This document shows positions 21,867 through 34,725 of a DNA stretch of 64,000 nucleotides, piece after piece. This stretch comes from Heterodera schachtii (Eukaryota > Nematoda > Chromadorea > Rhabditida > Heteroderidae). Made by a program: the position numbers and the translations under genes. The stretch lies in contig SIJG01000001.1 in assembly GCA_023374025.1 (NCBI GenBank), positions 5,562,328 to 5,626,327 on the forward strand, written 5' to 3'. The notes beneath the pieces are model-generated. The model saw only the letters and a program-made list of their open reading frames with translations. It did no database searches and was not told the origin of the DNA. Positions within the stretch are counted from its first letter, which is position 1, and each line of letters opens with the position of its first letter.

Positions 21867-23560
21867 TCACATTATTCTCAAGTCTTCGTTCTGTCGCGTC
21901 CTTTTCCCGCCCGTCCCATCGCCTTCACTTTCAGTCCCTCCGTTCATTGCCATTTCGTCCCCAATTCGCCGCTTCGCTTTCCTCACACATTCGATGGCCC
22001 TTTTGTATCGGCCTTCGCTGTTCGGCGTGTGCCCGTGCAACGAGAAATGAATAACGTTGTCTTGGCGCGTTTCCATTTTGGCGTTGAAAATTTTGATAAT
22101 GTCACCAGCCTGAAAACATTAAAAAAAATTTTTTTTTATAATTATTTCAATTATTTCTTTTTTCCATTCACTTGCGATTTAATTTTTTCTCCTTTTTTCC
22201 TGCCCCCCCCCCCCTTTGGTCAAGAAGGCCACCTCCCTTCTTTCAACTTGGCTTACAATTAGATTAAAAAGGCCTCACAGTTTTTACATTAGCGCTTACG
22301 AAAAATAGTCGCCGCAAGAAAAAAAAAATCGAAATTTTGAATGAAATTTGTTAAGAGAATTTGGTGTCTTATTTTGCTTTCGTTTTCTCTTTTCCCTCCT
22401 CCCTTCTATCCCTTTGACCATTTCCCCGATTATTACGAAGGCCGCCACCCTCCGTCCGGCGGAGGCCCCTAGAAACTGTATAGCTTTCACCTCAATGCCC
22501 ATTGCTGTAGTGCAAAAAGTATCTGAAAAAGAAATGACATGGAATGAAAGCGTTGAAAGTGCAAAATGTTCACCCACCCCAACATCCAATTAAGTAGGTA
22601 AATTCTTTGTACTCGTCGGTGATCGCTTCTTCGGGAAACAATTGACTTTGCACGGCGTGCGTTTCACGAAAGGAAACGCCCGAATAAAAAGAATGTCCGT
22701 CTTCACTGAAATTAGGAGGATAAAAAAAAAATTAATGCAGTAAATTTTTTCCCCTAAATTTCATGAGATTTTGAATTAATTTTCCATCGATCTGACAGTA
22801 AGCAATAAACTCACATATCGGCTTTTGTGCCGTCACACACGCGCAGATAAGTCACGGACAAACCAGCAATTGGCACATGGACCGAAACCACCTGAAAAGC
22901 AAAGGGATGAACATCAAATGGCAAGAAACAATTGAAAAAAGGTGTGACCTGACAAATGATATCGAAATACAAATTCTGTCTGATTCTCGAGAATGTATTC
23001 CATTTGCTATTGGGCGGTGACTCTTGTATGATGTTTCGTATCGTAATGCGAAGTTTGTCCATAAATGTCGCGTCCGGCACCAAAATTTCTTTTTTTACTC
23101 CATTTGCTGCACAATTGGCCAAGTGATTGTTGCCCTGATCAGTGCCATTGTTGACCGATGTCTCTCCCCTGGGCGCACTGTTGACAAATTGATCGAAACT
23201 CATCTCGCTGCCATTCTCAAAATGTGGTCGCTGGTCTGAAGCAACGGACGAAACGCCGCCGTTGGCATTTGACTGATGAGAAGCCGAACCACCGGCAAAT
23301 CCAACAGAAATTTGACCAAGCGGGACACTCTGTTGAAAAGCGCCACTGAATACGATGTTCGTACCTCTGGACGAATTTGCCAATTTATCAAGCAAACTGA
23401 TTCTAAATAAAAGAAAAATTTAATTGTCAAAAAAATCGAAATGATCACGGACAGAATGACTAAATAACTTATTACAAATTAGGGTCATTAAAGCATACTT
23501 TTGGTCCAATTCCACAGAAATGAGTTCTTCTAAACTCTTTTCATCGGCAAATGCGGCCAT
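21867..23560 (-). CDS. POT1-like telomeric single-strand DNA-binding protein
   Basis: Six exons (23560-23499, 23402-22949, 22891-22815, 22705-22578, 22522-22419, 22109-21867) give about 355 residues. The N-terminal half is Ser/Gly/Asn-rich. From about residue 150 there is an OB-fold resembling the second OB domain of POT1: SVTYLRVCDGTK, then a variable loop, AAFVIIGEM, AGDIIKIFNAK, and VIHFSLHGHT near residue 300 (human POT1 has the same FHLHG-type strand). C. elegans also encodes short single-OB POT proteins, so this size is expected. It would bind the telomeric G-strand overhang. The junction at 22419 uses a weak donor (ATG|GTCAAA). The start at 23560 is uncertain because coding-like coiled-coil sequence lies just upstream. 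Confidence 0.7.
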
Positions 23561-23587
23561 TTTCTCCACCACAAATTTAGAAGTGCC

Positions 23588-24390
23588 TTAAAATTTGCAA
23601 GGGTTTTTTTTCTCCGCTTTCCATCAAACCAATGGCTTGGTTGAGTTGTTCCATTTGTTCCTCTATAAGTTGTTGTTCACGCTGATGAATGTGGTCAACC
23701 TCTTCAAACAGTTTTAATTCGCGTTCACGCAACATAAAAATGTGGTGGTCAGTGGCCCGACGAATATCGGATCTTGCCTAAAAATTTGTTTTTTAAGTTT
23801 TGGATAAAATTGCGCAAAATGTTATTGAGCAGTTCATTGGGATTCGTCAAAATAGCTCGGCAAAAATTCAGGGCCTTCAATGGGTGCTCACGAAAATGGT
23901 GGAGTTTTGGAAATTAGTGGGACATCACCGGAGCTTCCAGGAGAGTTGAAAATTGGGTAAACCGAGTTCAAATTAGTGATCAGCCCCTTGAAAACTATTT
24001 TGAGCCCAAAAAAAATATTAAATTATCACAACAAATTCTTTACCATTGGCTAAGCACTGACCTTTTCGGCACTGAAATTAAGTTGGCATTTGTTGGTCGT
24101 TAGGACCACAAGCGCTGTTTCCATCATATCCAATTTTTGGCGAACATTTGCATCTTTGTCGTTAATCCGATTAAATGCCGTATTCGTATTAACAATGGAA
24201 GGGAATAAAAATGGCATTTTTCTTCAAAGACGGTAATCGTTCGGAATATCTGAGCTCGGATTCTGATTAGTATTGCTAGAATTATCCGCTTTTTCGACAT
24301 AAATTTTCAGGCGCCTATCGGCGCCGCCGAACCTCTCTTTCAGTTTTTTAATTTGGTTCAAAAATTCGCCCAAAAAGCGTTAAATTTGAT
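23588..24390 (-). pseudogene. Coiled-coil gene fragments, probably decayed
   Basis: Separate minus-strand pieces look protein-coding but do not join cleanly: KKLKERFGGADRRLKIYVEKA (about 24370-24220), a piece ending LNFSAEK with a proper donor (about 24180-24065), REHPLKALNFCRAILTNPNE (about 23890-23820), and LRERELKLFEEVDHIHQREQ with further coiled coil (about 23785-23600). In-frame stops and missing splice donors separate them. They may be remnants of a TRIM-like coiled-coil gene or unrecognised 5' exons of the POT1-like gene. Confidence 0.4.
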
Positions 24391-24675
24391 CATCTGTTAA
24401 CAAATAGCTTTCAAATTAAAAAAAATTTTCCCGCCTGAGAATAAGCAGAAACAAAAAACATTCAAAAAATTCATTGCGAAGAAAATAAAAAAAATTTATC
24501 TAATTCAATGAATTAAAAAGTTTTATTTTGTAATTTTGTACCATTTTTTATGGGCTATCTAAGCAGCATTCATCATTTTATTTTAATGAAATTTTCCCAT
24601 TATGTCCTTGTAAATTATATACCCGTCATTGGAAAGCGAGTTTTCCAATACCAGCCCTTGTTTATTGTCGTGTCG

Positions 24676-24684
24676 TATAAATAG
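24676..24684 (+). promoter_or_regulatory. TATA box candidate upstream of the BIRC6-like gene
   Basis: TATAAATAG lies 125 bp before the ATG at 24809 in otherwise AT-rich sequence. It is a good match to the TATA consensus and supports a true transcription start here rather than further upstream. Confidence 0.5.
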
Positions 24685-24808
24685 AGCCCCCCCCCCCAGA
24701 TGTTTTCTTGAAAATTTCAACTTCCATATTCACCAGACTCAATTCGTTTCTTACAAAATTTTGAAAAATTTCAGTTTTCTATTTTTATTCGTTTAATTCA
24801 CTAGAGAT

Positions 24809-27800
24809 ATGCAAAGCCATGATAATTCTATAGTAACATTTGATCTGCCAAGCCCGGACAAAAGAATTGAGTTGTTTCGTCTTGATGCTGAACCTATTAT
24901 GAAATTTGTTACTCCCGGATTTGGCTTGTTCATAAGCAGATTCACAGATGATATGCTCGTCAGCTACTTTAAAAAGTTCATCATTTTATTATTGCTTCAA
25001 AAATGGTTTTGGTTTTTCCGGAATTCTTTGTTTTCATTAATATTATAATATGCCTATTTATGTTTTATTTCAGCAAAGAAATTGACAAATACCAGAAGAA
25101 TGTTCCGTCTCATCTTCGCTACTTTTACCTTATTCGAGCCGTGGTCAGTTATTTTTGTTAGTTTTTGAAACCAAATGCGAAACTGAATGACTTGTGAAAT
25201 TATATGTTTTAGTGGAAAATAGAGTTAGTGGATGAACAGAGAGCGGAGTGGGAAAAAAGAGCAGAGGATGAGCCTCATCTTGTGGAACTTTCGGACAATT
25301 CTCCTGATTTATTTGATCGAATATTAAAGCGTGAAATTGACAGAAGTGGGCTTATCACTTTAGTCTTTACTTATTTAACAAACTTTTAGAATTGTATGAA
25401 CGGTCTGAAGCATTCGAAGAATTCAAATTACGGGAGAATGCTTTCAAAGAATATTTTATGAAGAAGTACGATAAAAATTTGGAGGTTCCGTCCGATTCGC
25501 CGTTCGAAGTTTTCTTTTTTCCTTTTGATTTAAATTTACTGCCCATGGTTTCAGAAAACAGTCAATTTGCCTATAAATGTCGATTATTCGGAGTCCTTCA
25601 CCAGCCCACATTCCATCCAACTGCTCAAAGTGTTTCTCAGTCTTGAACACTTTGTCAACGTTCTCATTGATTCTGACAAAGAAAAGGCAATTGAGCTTCT
25701 TAAACAAACGGTGAATTACAATGCACAGCAAAGTGAGTATTTCTTTATCTGATTATATAAAAAAAGTTATGCTTTGATTTTGATATTCATCCACTGTTAT
25801 TTTAGAGGAATATTTGATGCCAATGCTCAGCAAATTGTTGCCAAAAACTTCCCCCGAAGATTTGGACCAAATTTCTTTGCTGATTCAAAATTCGTCTCCT
25901 TCTGTGAAGACCGGTTCTCAAATAAATTTTTTTTTAAATTTGTTAAAAACATTTTAGAGGCGGATAAGCTCAATTATCGTCAGCTTGCCTTTTATCCGTT
26001 GCTGATTTTGGAGAAGCTTTTGTGTCGGTTTTCGCCTGACAAAGTTGGTGAGCAAAAAGCAGCTGAATTCCGTCACGATGCTCTCAAATTAGGCGTCATG
26101 GTTAGTTTCATGAATGGATTAATCCGTTAGGTCTAAACACTAAGATCGCCAGTGGATTTTGCATAAAAAAAATAAACGAATTCCTCTATATTTTTTCGCT
26201 TCTTTTCAGGACTTTGTTTTGGAGTGCATTTCCCATTTCACTCACCAGCGGTCCAACTTCAAAAAGATCCGTTCCTGGCGAATGCCTTTGCCCCAATACA
26301 GTGTCCGGTTTCATTTTTTTTGTCGTGTTGCCCATTTTTCTATGTTTTTTCTCTGTATTTAGGTTTTCTTTTGCACCGACAGACCAGCAAAAAGAGCAAA
26401 GAGTGAACAGCTTTCGAGCGAACAAGCCCAGGCTGATTCGTCCAAATCGTCCGAAAATGCAACCAAAGGAAAGACTTATTTAGCCAAGGGGACGGGCTAT
26501 GGATGGGGCGATGTTCGCCAGCAGTGGGACTATAAGGAGAACGAGCAGAAGCTTCGCTATGACGACGACAACATCGCGTGTTTGCTAAATGTATGTGTGG
26601 GGTGAGTGAGGGTGGGGTGAATCAGGGACTGTTCCAGGGTTTCGACTTGCTGGGTGCGGGTACCCCCACCTCGAGCGACACCTTTTTTTTTGCTTTTCAT
26701 TCAAATTTTGTGGCGCTTTTTGCAAAAAAAAAAACATGGGAAACAAGGAGTTCGGCGGCGCCGCCGGGATAATTTTTGTGATTTTTAATGTACGGTAGGT
26801 CTTACAATAGAAGAGCTTTCAAGAAAAGTCCAGCAAAAATACTATTTTTCTTAGGGGTCTTGGGTGGTCGTACTACCGCGTATCCATTAAAATTGTTTTT
26901 TTTTCTCAGATTCTTCGTGCTTTCATTTTACCACCCATACACCAACAGAATTCAAACGTGGCCGAGTCTTTGCTCAACCCACAGAATAACAGCAGCAGCA
27001 AGACCGCAGCAGAGGGAAACGAGGAGCACAGCGAATGCCAAGAATAATACTGCCGTTGTTAAAGAGACACAAAACATAATGACAAATCGCAACAACGTGC
27101 CAATGGATGAGGAGTTTTTGAAGCTGATGCATCGGTCCAGCCTTCGTTCTGTGATCCGTTGCTATTTGATGAGCGACAGTCTGTTGGAAGTGCACAAAAA
27201 TGTTGCCAGTTACCACGCCGTCTTCCAATTGCTTGTCGCCCTGTCAAAAGCTGCACCGGTCCGGGTGAATGTTGTGGAAATGTTCGACAATTATTACGAC
27301 GAGGATTTGTCATTGCCTGACGCGAACATCGAAGACAAAATTTCTGACGAAATCCCTAAATTCATTGATGACGAACCCAAAGCGGATGAGAAGCAAGAAA
27401 TTCTGCCAGTTTGACATCATTTTCTGTGCCGAACAGCGCAACGGCTTCAAGGTTGGGTTTCTTTCATAGATTCTCCAAAGAATCTTCTGAACTTTCGATG
27501 TAACTTTTTTTAAATGCTTAAGGTAGAACGCAGTGAACTAATTGAGCAACTTCAGCAATTTACATCAAACATCGACAATTATCTGAAACGGATTGGGTCG
27601 ACCGTACAGCCAAGTGAAGTGCAGAATGGGTGAGCAAATACTATATATTTACTCCAATAAAATGGTCATTTTTTGTCCACAGTTATTTTGATCTCTTCGC
27701 ATTTTTCGGCTTTGGCACTGCTCGTGCAGAGAGTGCTCCGAATGAGCAGACGACGGCAGCTAACAAAGAAGAGGAGGAACAGTTACACGAACTGAGCAGC

Positions 27801-29552
27801 ATTTGCAAGCAAGTGATCTCCATTTTTAATGAGCAAAGTAAGGACCATTTGGTCATGATCTGATTTTTATAATGACACTAACCCAAATTTAAATAAATTC
27901 CTTTTTAAGACGGGTCAAAAATTGGAAAAGCAAGTGGAGCGATTTTGAGACAAGCCAATTCAAATAAATACGTATTGGAGGCTACGCCCGGACCTTCATC
28001 ATCTTCTGCAATTTCTTCCGCCCTTTTGGAAACAAAATATTGTACAGCAATGAAACAACAAAAATTCTGTAAGTTTTTTTTTATCCTTTTCATCTTTTTC
28101 CAGAAAATTTAATGCTGAAATTTTATATTTAAGCTGTTCTTTCGTTTGAGAAAATCTTCACGAAGGATGCCTATTATTATCGAAATAAACTCAGCCAGGA
28201 ACAGACTTCGGGCACCGCGAATATGACATTGAGAAGAATTGCAAGAGAAATTCAATCGCTGCAATCGAATCTCATGTTGACAGCGAGCACAAGTGCATTT
28301 GTGCGATCTTGTGAGGAACATTTGGATGCAATGAAGGTAATCAAATTCAAAGGATGGAGACACGGGTGGATGACGTTGGGGCGACTGTTCAAAGGCTTTA
28401 AGCATACCTGTGCAAGGGGGGTGGGTCAGTGAAGGGCTTTTACGACGACTTTGACTCCTCCGTTGGGAGGGGGGTAGGAAATAAATATCTCTTAATAAGA
28501 GTGCGTTGGTTCACGATTGAATTCTTCAATTTGTTAGGTTTTGATTACCGGTCCGGAGGGCACGCCTTATCAGAACGGCTGTTTCGAATTCGACTTTTTC
28601 TTCCCAACCACATTCCCGCAAACGCCTCCGCAAGTTCATTTGCGTACCACGGGCAACAATACCGTGCGATTCAATCCGAATTTGTACAACGAAGGCAAAG
28701 TTTGTCTCTCAATTCTTGGTAATGAATTCATGCATATTAAGTAATACGTTCAAGTTTGGTCTTAAATTTTTAATTTTTAGGAACTTGGCATGGCCGTCCC
28801 GAAGAACAATGGAATGCGGAGAGGTCTTCTGTGTTGCAAGTGATCATCTCCATCCAATCGCTTATTTTCGTCAACGATCCGGTTAAAACTGAACCCAATT
28901 ATTTTATTTGGAATTCCTCAATTTCTCACAGTATTACAACGAGCCTGGCTACGAACGCTATCACAGCACACAGCAGGGCGATTTGGTAATATACTTTTTA
29001 CATTCATTTTTTAATTACTATCATTATTTGAAGGCATCTCGCCGTTACAATGCAACCATTCAAGTGGCGACTGTTAGATGGGCCATTTTGGAGCAGTTGA
29101 GAAGGCCGCCAACGGGTTTGTTTTTTACGACCCCCTTTATTTGGGTGGGATGTAAAATCATGCCATAAAATTGTTTCTTTTTTTTTATGTGGTAATTAAA
29201 TACGATGCGTCCTTTCAGAGTTCGAGAGTGCTGTCCAGCTCCATTTTTGGTTGAAACGAGATGAGATCACTGCACAAATAAAGCGTTGGGCTGATGAATG
29301 GAGAAGCCAGGCTAAGCAGGACAACCGATTCGCGTCATCAGCCAACGAATTGGAGGTGGAATTTTAATAGGCTTTTTGAATTAAGTGTAGTCCAATTTGT
29401 GGTGTAACTTCTTCATTAACAAATCCATAATACTTGAATTAAACCAGGCATTTAATAGCCCTAATTGATTTATATAAAAAAAATTTCAGAAATTGTTGAA
29501 GCAAGTGAGCGAAGAATTGGAGAAGCTTAAGAAATTGAACCTGCCCGAATGA
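24809..29552 (+). CDS. ubc-17: BIRC6/BRUCE-related E2 ubiquitin-conjugating enzyme, short form
   Basis: About 21 exons give about 940 residues. Main exons: 24809-24975, 25074-25143, 25213-25345, 25390-25508, 25555-25732, 25806-25913, 25958-26100, 26210-26250, 26383-26590, 26910-26957, 27043-27408, 27523-27629, 27683-27837, 27910-28068, 28134-28336, 28538-28718, 28781-28881, 28932-28985, 29034-29115, 29219-29355 and 29490-29552. BIRC6 landmarks are [15 protein letters not shown] in the middle and a C-terminal UBC domain: [36 protein letters not shown] (active-site Cys near 791), [10 protein letters not shown] and [14 protein letters not shown] and WD40 regions of vertebrate BIRC6 are absent, as in the short nematode proteins of this type. 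The junction at 26957/27043 is inferred to bridge a frame change and is the weakest point. Confidence 0.85.
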
Positions 29553-29775
29553 AACGCGGCCTTGCGTTGACTTATCTTATTGTTAGGGTAGAAGCGAATA
29601 TGTTCTTTCTCTTATTGTTTTATAATAATCGCGGTCCTTCTTACCATTTAATGGGTTTTTATCACTGATCTGAAATTTTGGCAATTGTTTTGTTCTTTTG
29701 CTGCTATAAATGAATGTCTTTAAAGTGTTTGTTTCAACACTTTTAATTCTTTTTAATCTGCTATTATTATTATTA

Positions 29776-29794
29776 TTTTTTTTAATTCCTATAG
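29776..29794 (+). promoter_or_regulatory. Pyrimidine-rich 3' splice/trans-splice acceptor before RPB8
   Basis: A T-rich tract ends in CCTATAG nine bases before the RPB8 start codon. With no matching exon donor nearby it may receive a spliced leader, which would fit a downstream gene of an operon. Confidence 0.4.
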
Positions 29795-29802
29795 TTTTTG
29801 GC

Positions 29803-30316
29803 ATGAATAGCCTGTATTTCGAGGATTTGTTCACCGTCAAAAACATTGACCCCGATGGGAAAAAGTTCGACAGAGTCAGTCGTCTCTTCTGTGACAGCGA
29901 ATCTTTCAAAATGGACCTCATTTTGGATGTGAACACCCAACTCTACGCCATGGGAATCAACGACAAATTCCGGTTGATGCTTTGCACTTCGATTCGTGAC
30001 GACGGACTCACCGAAGAGGGCGAATACGACAAATCGGTGGGTGGTCGGACTATTAAGCTAGAAATCGGAAGATGGAAGTTGTTTCGCTTGTCATTTCCAG
30101 ATAGAAAACATTCCCCGGGTCCGAATGTTCGAATATGTGATGTACGGGAAGATCTACCGGATTGAGAACGACGAGGGCACCGCGGAAACGAGTCGACTGA
30201 CCGCATACGCTTCTTTCGGAGGGCTTCTGATGCGAATTCAGGGGGAGGCGAACAATTTGACCGGATTTGAGCAGGACAAAAACATTTATTTGTTGTTAAA
30301 GAAAGTTCCTAACTGA
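29803..30316 (+). CDS. rpb-8: RNA polymerase I/II/III shared subunit RPB8
   Basis: Two exons (29803-30036 and 30101-30316) join to 149 residues, the family length. The start reads [20 protein letters not shown] followed by [10 protein letters not shown], as in all RPB8 proteins, and the end carries [24 protein letters not shown] and YLLLKKV. RPB8 is a shared structural subunit on the outside of all three nuclear RNA polymerases. It starts 250 bp after the BIRC6-like stop and ends 160 bp before the arginyl-tRNA synthetase start, all on the same strand. Confidence 0.95.
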
Positions 30317-30410
30317 TAAAGAGAGGAAATGTTTGTTAAATTTCTTATTTTTAATCTGAAATTCGAAGATTCTCCTGATTTACTTACCTAATTATTTTTT
30401 ATACTTTATT

Positions 30411-30423
30411 AACTTTTTTCCAG
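30411..30423 (+). promoter_or_regulatory. Acceptor-like site in the RPB8-ArgRS interval
   Basis: AACTTTTTTCCAG matches the nematode 3' splice consensus and sits 53 bp upstream of the ArgRS ATG with no coding donor to pair with; a second CAG follows at about 30437. This is compatible with trans-splicing of the ArgRS mRNA. Confidence 0.45.
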
Positions 30424-30475
30424 ACATTTTCTATTCAGTTTTCCTACATTTTTACTGTGATTAAAACGCCAATTC

Positions 30476-33400
30476 ATGGCTAGCGATAATAAGGTACGTT
30501 CTTTTTGCACTCGCCCATCGAAAATGTTAATATATTCAATAATATTTAATGGGTGTTAATTTTTGGGAGAAACCGTTGATGGGTCATTAATTCAAAATTC
30601 AGAAACAAATAAGTCGAATAGAGCTGATTTTGGATGACATGGAGAAAGTGCAATTTGGGAAGGAGCTCATGGAGGAGTGTCCTGAAATTGCTGCCAAAGT
30701 GCAAGAGAGGGACAAATTGAAGTACCAACTGAACATCCTGAAGAGGGTGAGGGCCCGGGCGGGGACTGATTAATCTTTTCTTTATTATCTTCAATTAGAC
30801 TTCCTTTCTGTCCAAAATGCCCCATTTTCTACAAAGTTTAGGCGAATGCCGTGCCAGCGGAGGGAGACCAAACCGAGAAGAAATTGGCAACGGATGGGAA
30901 CAAAGTCGCCAATAATCGGACAGTTCCAAATGAGCCGAGTGGCAGTGCGCATTTGCAAATCGAAGACTTTGGCGATTCAATTATCGAACGACTGAACGAT
31001 GTTTTCGCAAAGGCCGTCCAAAATGTGAGGAAGTTGAATAAAATCGCATTCATTCCCATTTTTGAGGCTTACCCAACTCTTGGCATGGATCCTTCGATGA
31101 TACGAGTCAAAGAAGCGAGCAACCCGAAGTTTGGCGACTACCAATTCGAAATGGTCATGCAAATTTCACGGCGCCTTCTCAGCGAACAAAGCGTCAAAGA
31201 GCCGCCCCCGGTGGTGGCCAAGAAAATTGTGACTGCGCTGGAGCAAATCGAATTGGTCGAAAAGGTGGGGAAGAAAAAAAAATGGAAATTTTTAAAATGC
31301 GAACGGAAGGGGCGGTGGAGGGAATTGAAAAATGCCATTGAACACAGCGAAAACGGACATTTTGCCAGGTTTTGGAGTGGTTTTTCGAAAATGTCATTAA
31401 CCAATACAATAACGAATGGGAATTTATTTTGCCTTTATTGCTTCTTAAATGCAATTGTTTTTCGTGTCATAAATATTATTGTCTTTTGAAAGTGCTTTTG
31501 TAATTGAAAACCTTTGTAATCCAATCAAACCGATCGTTTCTTTAAATCAAGCCTTCATTTCTTCTACCTTTTTCATTCCATTTTTTCTTGGCTTTTCCTT
31601 TTGCGTAATCTCCCATTTTCAGTACCAACTCGTCAATGCCTATATTAATGTTTACATCAGCCGTAAACATTTGGGAAAACGAATTGCCGAAATCTCCAGG
31701 AAAGGCTTTTCGCTTCCTAAAATTGCCAAGAAACATGTGATTGTTGACTATTCGTCGCCTAACATTGCCAAGCAAATGCATGTGGGCCATTTGCGTTCGA
31801 CGATTATTGGCGAGGCAATTGCACGTCTTTTGGAATGCTTTGGATTTACGGTGAGAAAGACAAATGGGAGATAAATTATTTGTTTCATTTATATTAATTA
31901 AAATTTGAAGTTTATTATTTCTCAGGTCCTCCGTTTGAATCACATCGGCGACTGGGGCACTCAGTTCGGAATGCTAATTGCCCATCTGAAGAAATGCTTC
32001 CCCAATTATCTGAACGAAACGCCGCCTATCCAAGACTTGCAAGAGTTTTACAAGGTAAGCGTTCATGACTTATCAGACTTTTCTGGCACGGGCAAAGTTG
32101 GTAGTGAGTTAAAAATATGATAGGAAAGGGGAACAGTGACGAATTGGGTAGGACAGGGCATAACAAAAATACATTGGCATTACATAAATAGTCCAAAAAA
32201 AATTGTATGTTACACAGACTTTTTAGCAATCGAAAGTGAAATTTGACAACGACCCTCAGTTCAAATCCGAAGCCTACCAATGTGTGGTCGCACTGCAAAA
32301 CTTTGAGCCGGACACAGTGAGGGCGTGGAAAATGATCTGTGACGTTAGCCGAAAGGGTCAGTCAATGGACAAACAAAATTTACCCTAATATGTGACCAAT
32401 TAATTTACCAAAGCTTCCCTCAGGGGCCATGCAATAATTTTGTGCTTAATTTTTGTTTTCTCCCTCTCTTTTTAAAGACTTTGCAACAATTTACGAGCGT
32501 TTGGGCATCACTGACCTTGTCGAGCGTGGCGAGTCCTTCTACCAGTCGCGCATGCAGTCGTTGGTCCAGGAGTTGGAACAGACTCAACTCCTCGTCGAAG
32601 ACGAAGGAAGTTCGTCACTTTCTCTTTCATTCCATCATTACTTTCCCCTACTTTAATTATTCACTTTTATTGCATTATAGGGAAGCTTTTCTTCCCACAC
32701 GAGTGCAACATTCCGATGACAGTGGTCAAAAGTGACGGCGGTTTCACCTACGACACCAGTGACTTGGCCACACTGAAGCAGCGACTGTCTGAGGAACGGG
32801 CCGATTGGATTCTTTACGTTGTCGACCGTGGCCAATCCGAGCATTTGGAGGTGTTAAGCCTTAAAACTCACATTTTCACTTATAAGTAATGGATTTTCTC
32901 CGTTCTGAAGAACGTTTTCGCCACCGGAAAGCAGCTGAAGTGGTTCGATGCGGCACAAAAACGCGTTGAACATGTCCAATTCGGATTGGTGCTGGGCGAG
33001 GACAGGTGACAGAAGCGACAGTGGCATTGAGCAACAATTGTCAATAATTTGTTGCAGGAAAAAGTTCAAAACGCGTTCCGGCGAAAATGTCAAACTGACG
33101 GAATTGCTGGACGAAGGCGTACGCCGAGCGGAGGAAAAATTGCGCACAAAGGGCAAAGAAGGAGTAAGGCAAAGGGATTTTCAGGGGAATGAAATTAATT
33201 TTTGTTACTAATTATTTTTTTAGGAGTTCACACCGCAAGAGTTTAGAGAAGTTGCCGAGTCGGTCGCTTACGGATGCATTCGTTACGCGGACATGGCCCA
33301 GTCCCGGACCGGTGACTATGTGTTCTCGTTTGACAGGGTCCGTTTCGAGTGGGACCAGTGGGGGTCATAAGGATACAAACTTGGACCAATCCATCCATTT

Positions 33401-34189
33401 ATATCGATGGATTTATTAAATTTTGGCGGTGTGAGAATAAAACAAATGAATGTATGGATTTTAATGATAGAATCAATCCTTAAAATTATGATCACTTAAA
33501 AAGGCCTTCGGGAATTTCATCTAATGGAATTAGCAACAAAATTCAACAATTTAATTTGGCAAATTTAAGATGCTTGACGACCGAGGCAACACTGCTGTGT
33601 ATTTGCTGTACGCTTATGCACGCATTCGGTGAATTCTTAAAAAAGCTGCAAAAAAAATTTTCTTTAAGTTTTTGATTTTTTCGAATTTAATTTTTTTTTT
33701 TCCGCACATTCCCTTTTCCTTTTATTATTGCGCCATTTTAGTTCAATTGCTCGGAATGCCCAAGTCACTCGAGAGGCCATTAATTCCTTCATTAACGAAT
33801 TACCCTCTGACGACGGAGTGCTTTTGGACCATCCGCGAGAAGTCAAATTGGCAAAGCAAATCCTGAAGTTCTCCGACGTTCTTTTGTCCGTTCTGGAAAG
33901 TTTGCAGCTCAACAAAATATGTGACTACGTTTACGAGTTGGCGACGGTGTTTCACGACTTTTACGGCGAATGTTACGTCGTCAGCAAATTGCCGACCGAA
34001 GGGGGTAATTAAATAGCAATTAACCTGGACAAATCAAACAGTCAAATTCAAACTTTCATTAAAACAGAAAGCGGACAGGCGGTGACCACCAAAGTCAATT
34101 TCAACAGATTGGTGCTTTGTGAGGTAACAGCTGACATTATGCAACGGTGCTTTAATGTTCTTGGAATTCGCGCACTCGAGCGCATGTGA
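30476..34189 (+). CDS. rars-1: Arginyl-tRNA synthetase, cytosolic
   Basis: Fifteen exons give about 696 residues: 30476-30493, 30603-30746, 30842-31024, 31067-31264, 31623-31850, 31926-32054, 32227-32356, 32478-32609, 32681-32850, 32911-33005, 33058-33163, 33224-33337, 33570-33628, 33742-34004 and 34068-34189. An N-terminal leucine-zipper-like extension typical of animal ArgRS precedes the class I catalytic core. [15 protein letters not shown] contains the HIGH-type motif (residues 234-237). [38 protein letters not shown] and [13 protein letters not shown] (the KMSKS equivalent) follow. The anticodon-binding domain ends with [10 protein letters not shown], as in eukaryotic enzymes. It charges tRNA-Arg in the cytosol. 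No breaks were seen. Confidence 0.95.
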
Positions 34190-34725
34190 TTCGGATATTC
34201 TGATAGTTTTTTCGACAAGTCATTCATGTTTCTGAAAGAATTCATATTGGGTCGGTCATTGTTTTTTGTTGTTTGATAAATTATGGACTGTGCTTCAGTC
34301 TCAATTTTTAGACATTCTTTTTTTATGGAAAATTTGTTTTGTTACTTTCCTAAAATTAATAAAATAAACGATCAATACATATGTTCAGTAATTGATAGAT
34401 TATTAAATTATCATGTCAATCCTATGGCATTCTTCGCATTCTTTCTTCAATCCTTTTCCTTATCTCTTCTTCTCTGTTATATGGCGGTAGAAATGGGTCT
34501 CGGAAAAGCCCAAGAGAAGCGCTTAAAATATATCTGATGTAAATAAGACAAAAATTCATTGTAACCTGAAAATTTCGATGAAAAAAGTGATGAGTACATA
34601 CGCGAGGAGGACTTTGCCAATTATTTTGTATTGGTCCTGGTTAGTCCAATCACTAAAATCCTTACATTGTATTAATTGATCAATGGCAAATTCTCCCCCC
34701 CCCCCTCCCATTTTTGTCCCGGTTT
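34190..34725. other. Convergent intergenic region
   Basis: Separates the ends of ArgRS (plus) and the DnaJ gene (minus). AT-rich with a C11 run at 34695-34705; no gene seen. Confidence 0.6.
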
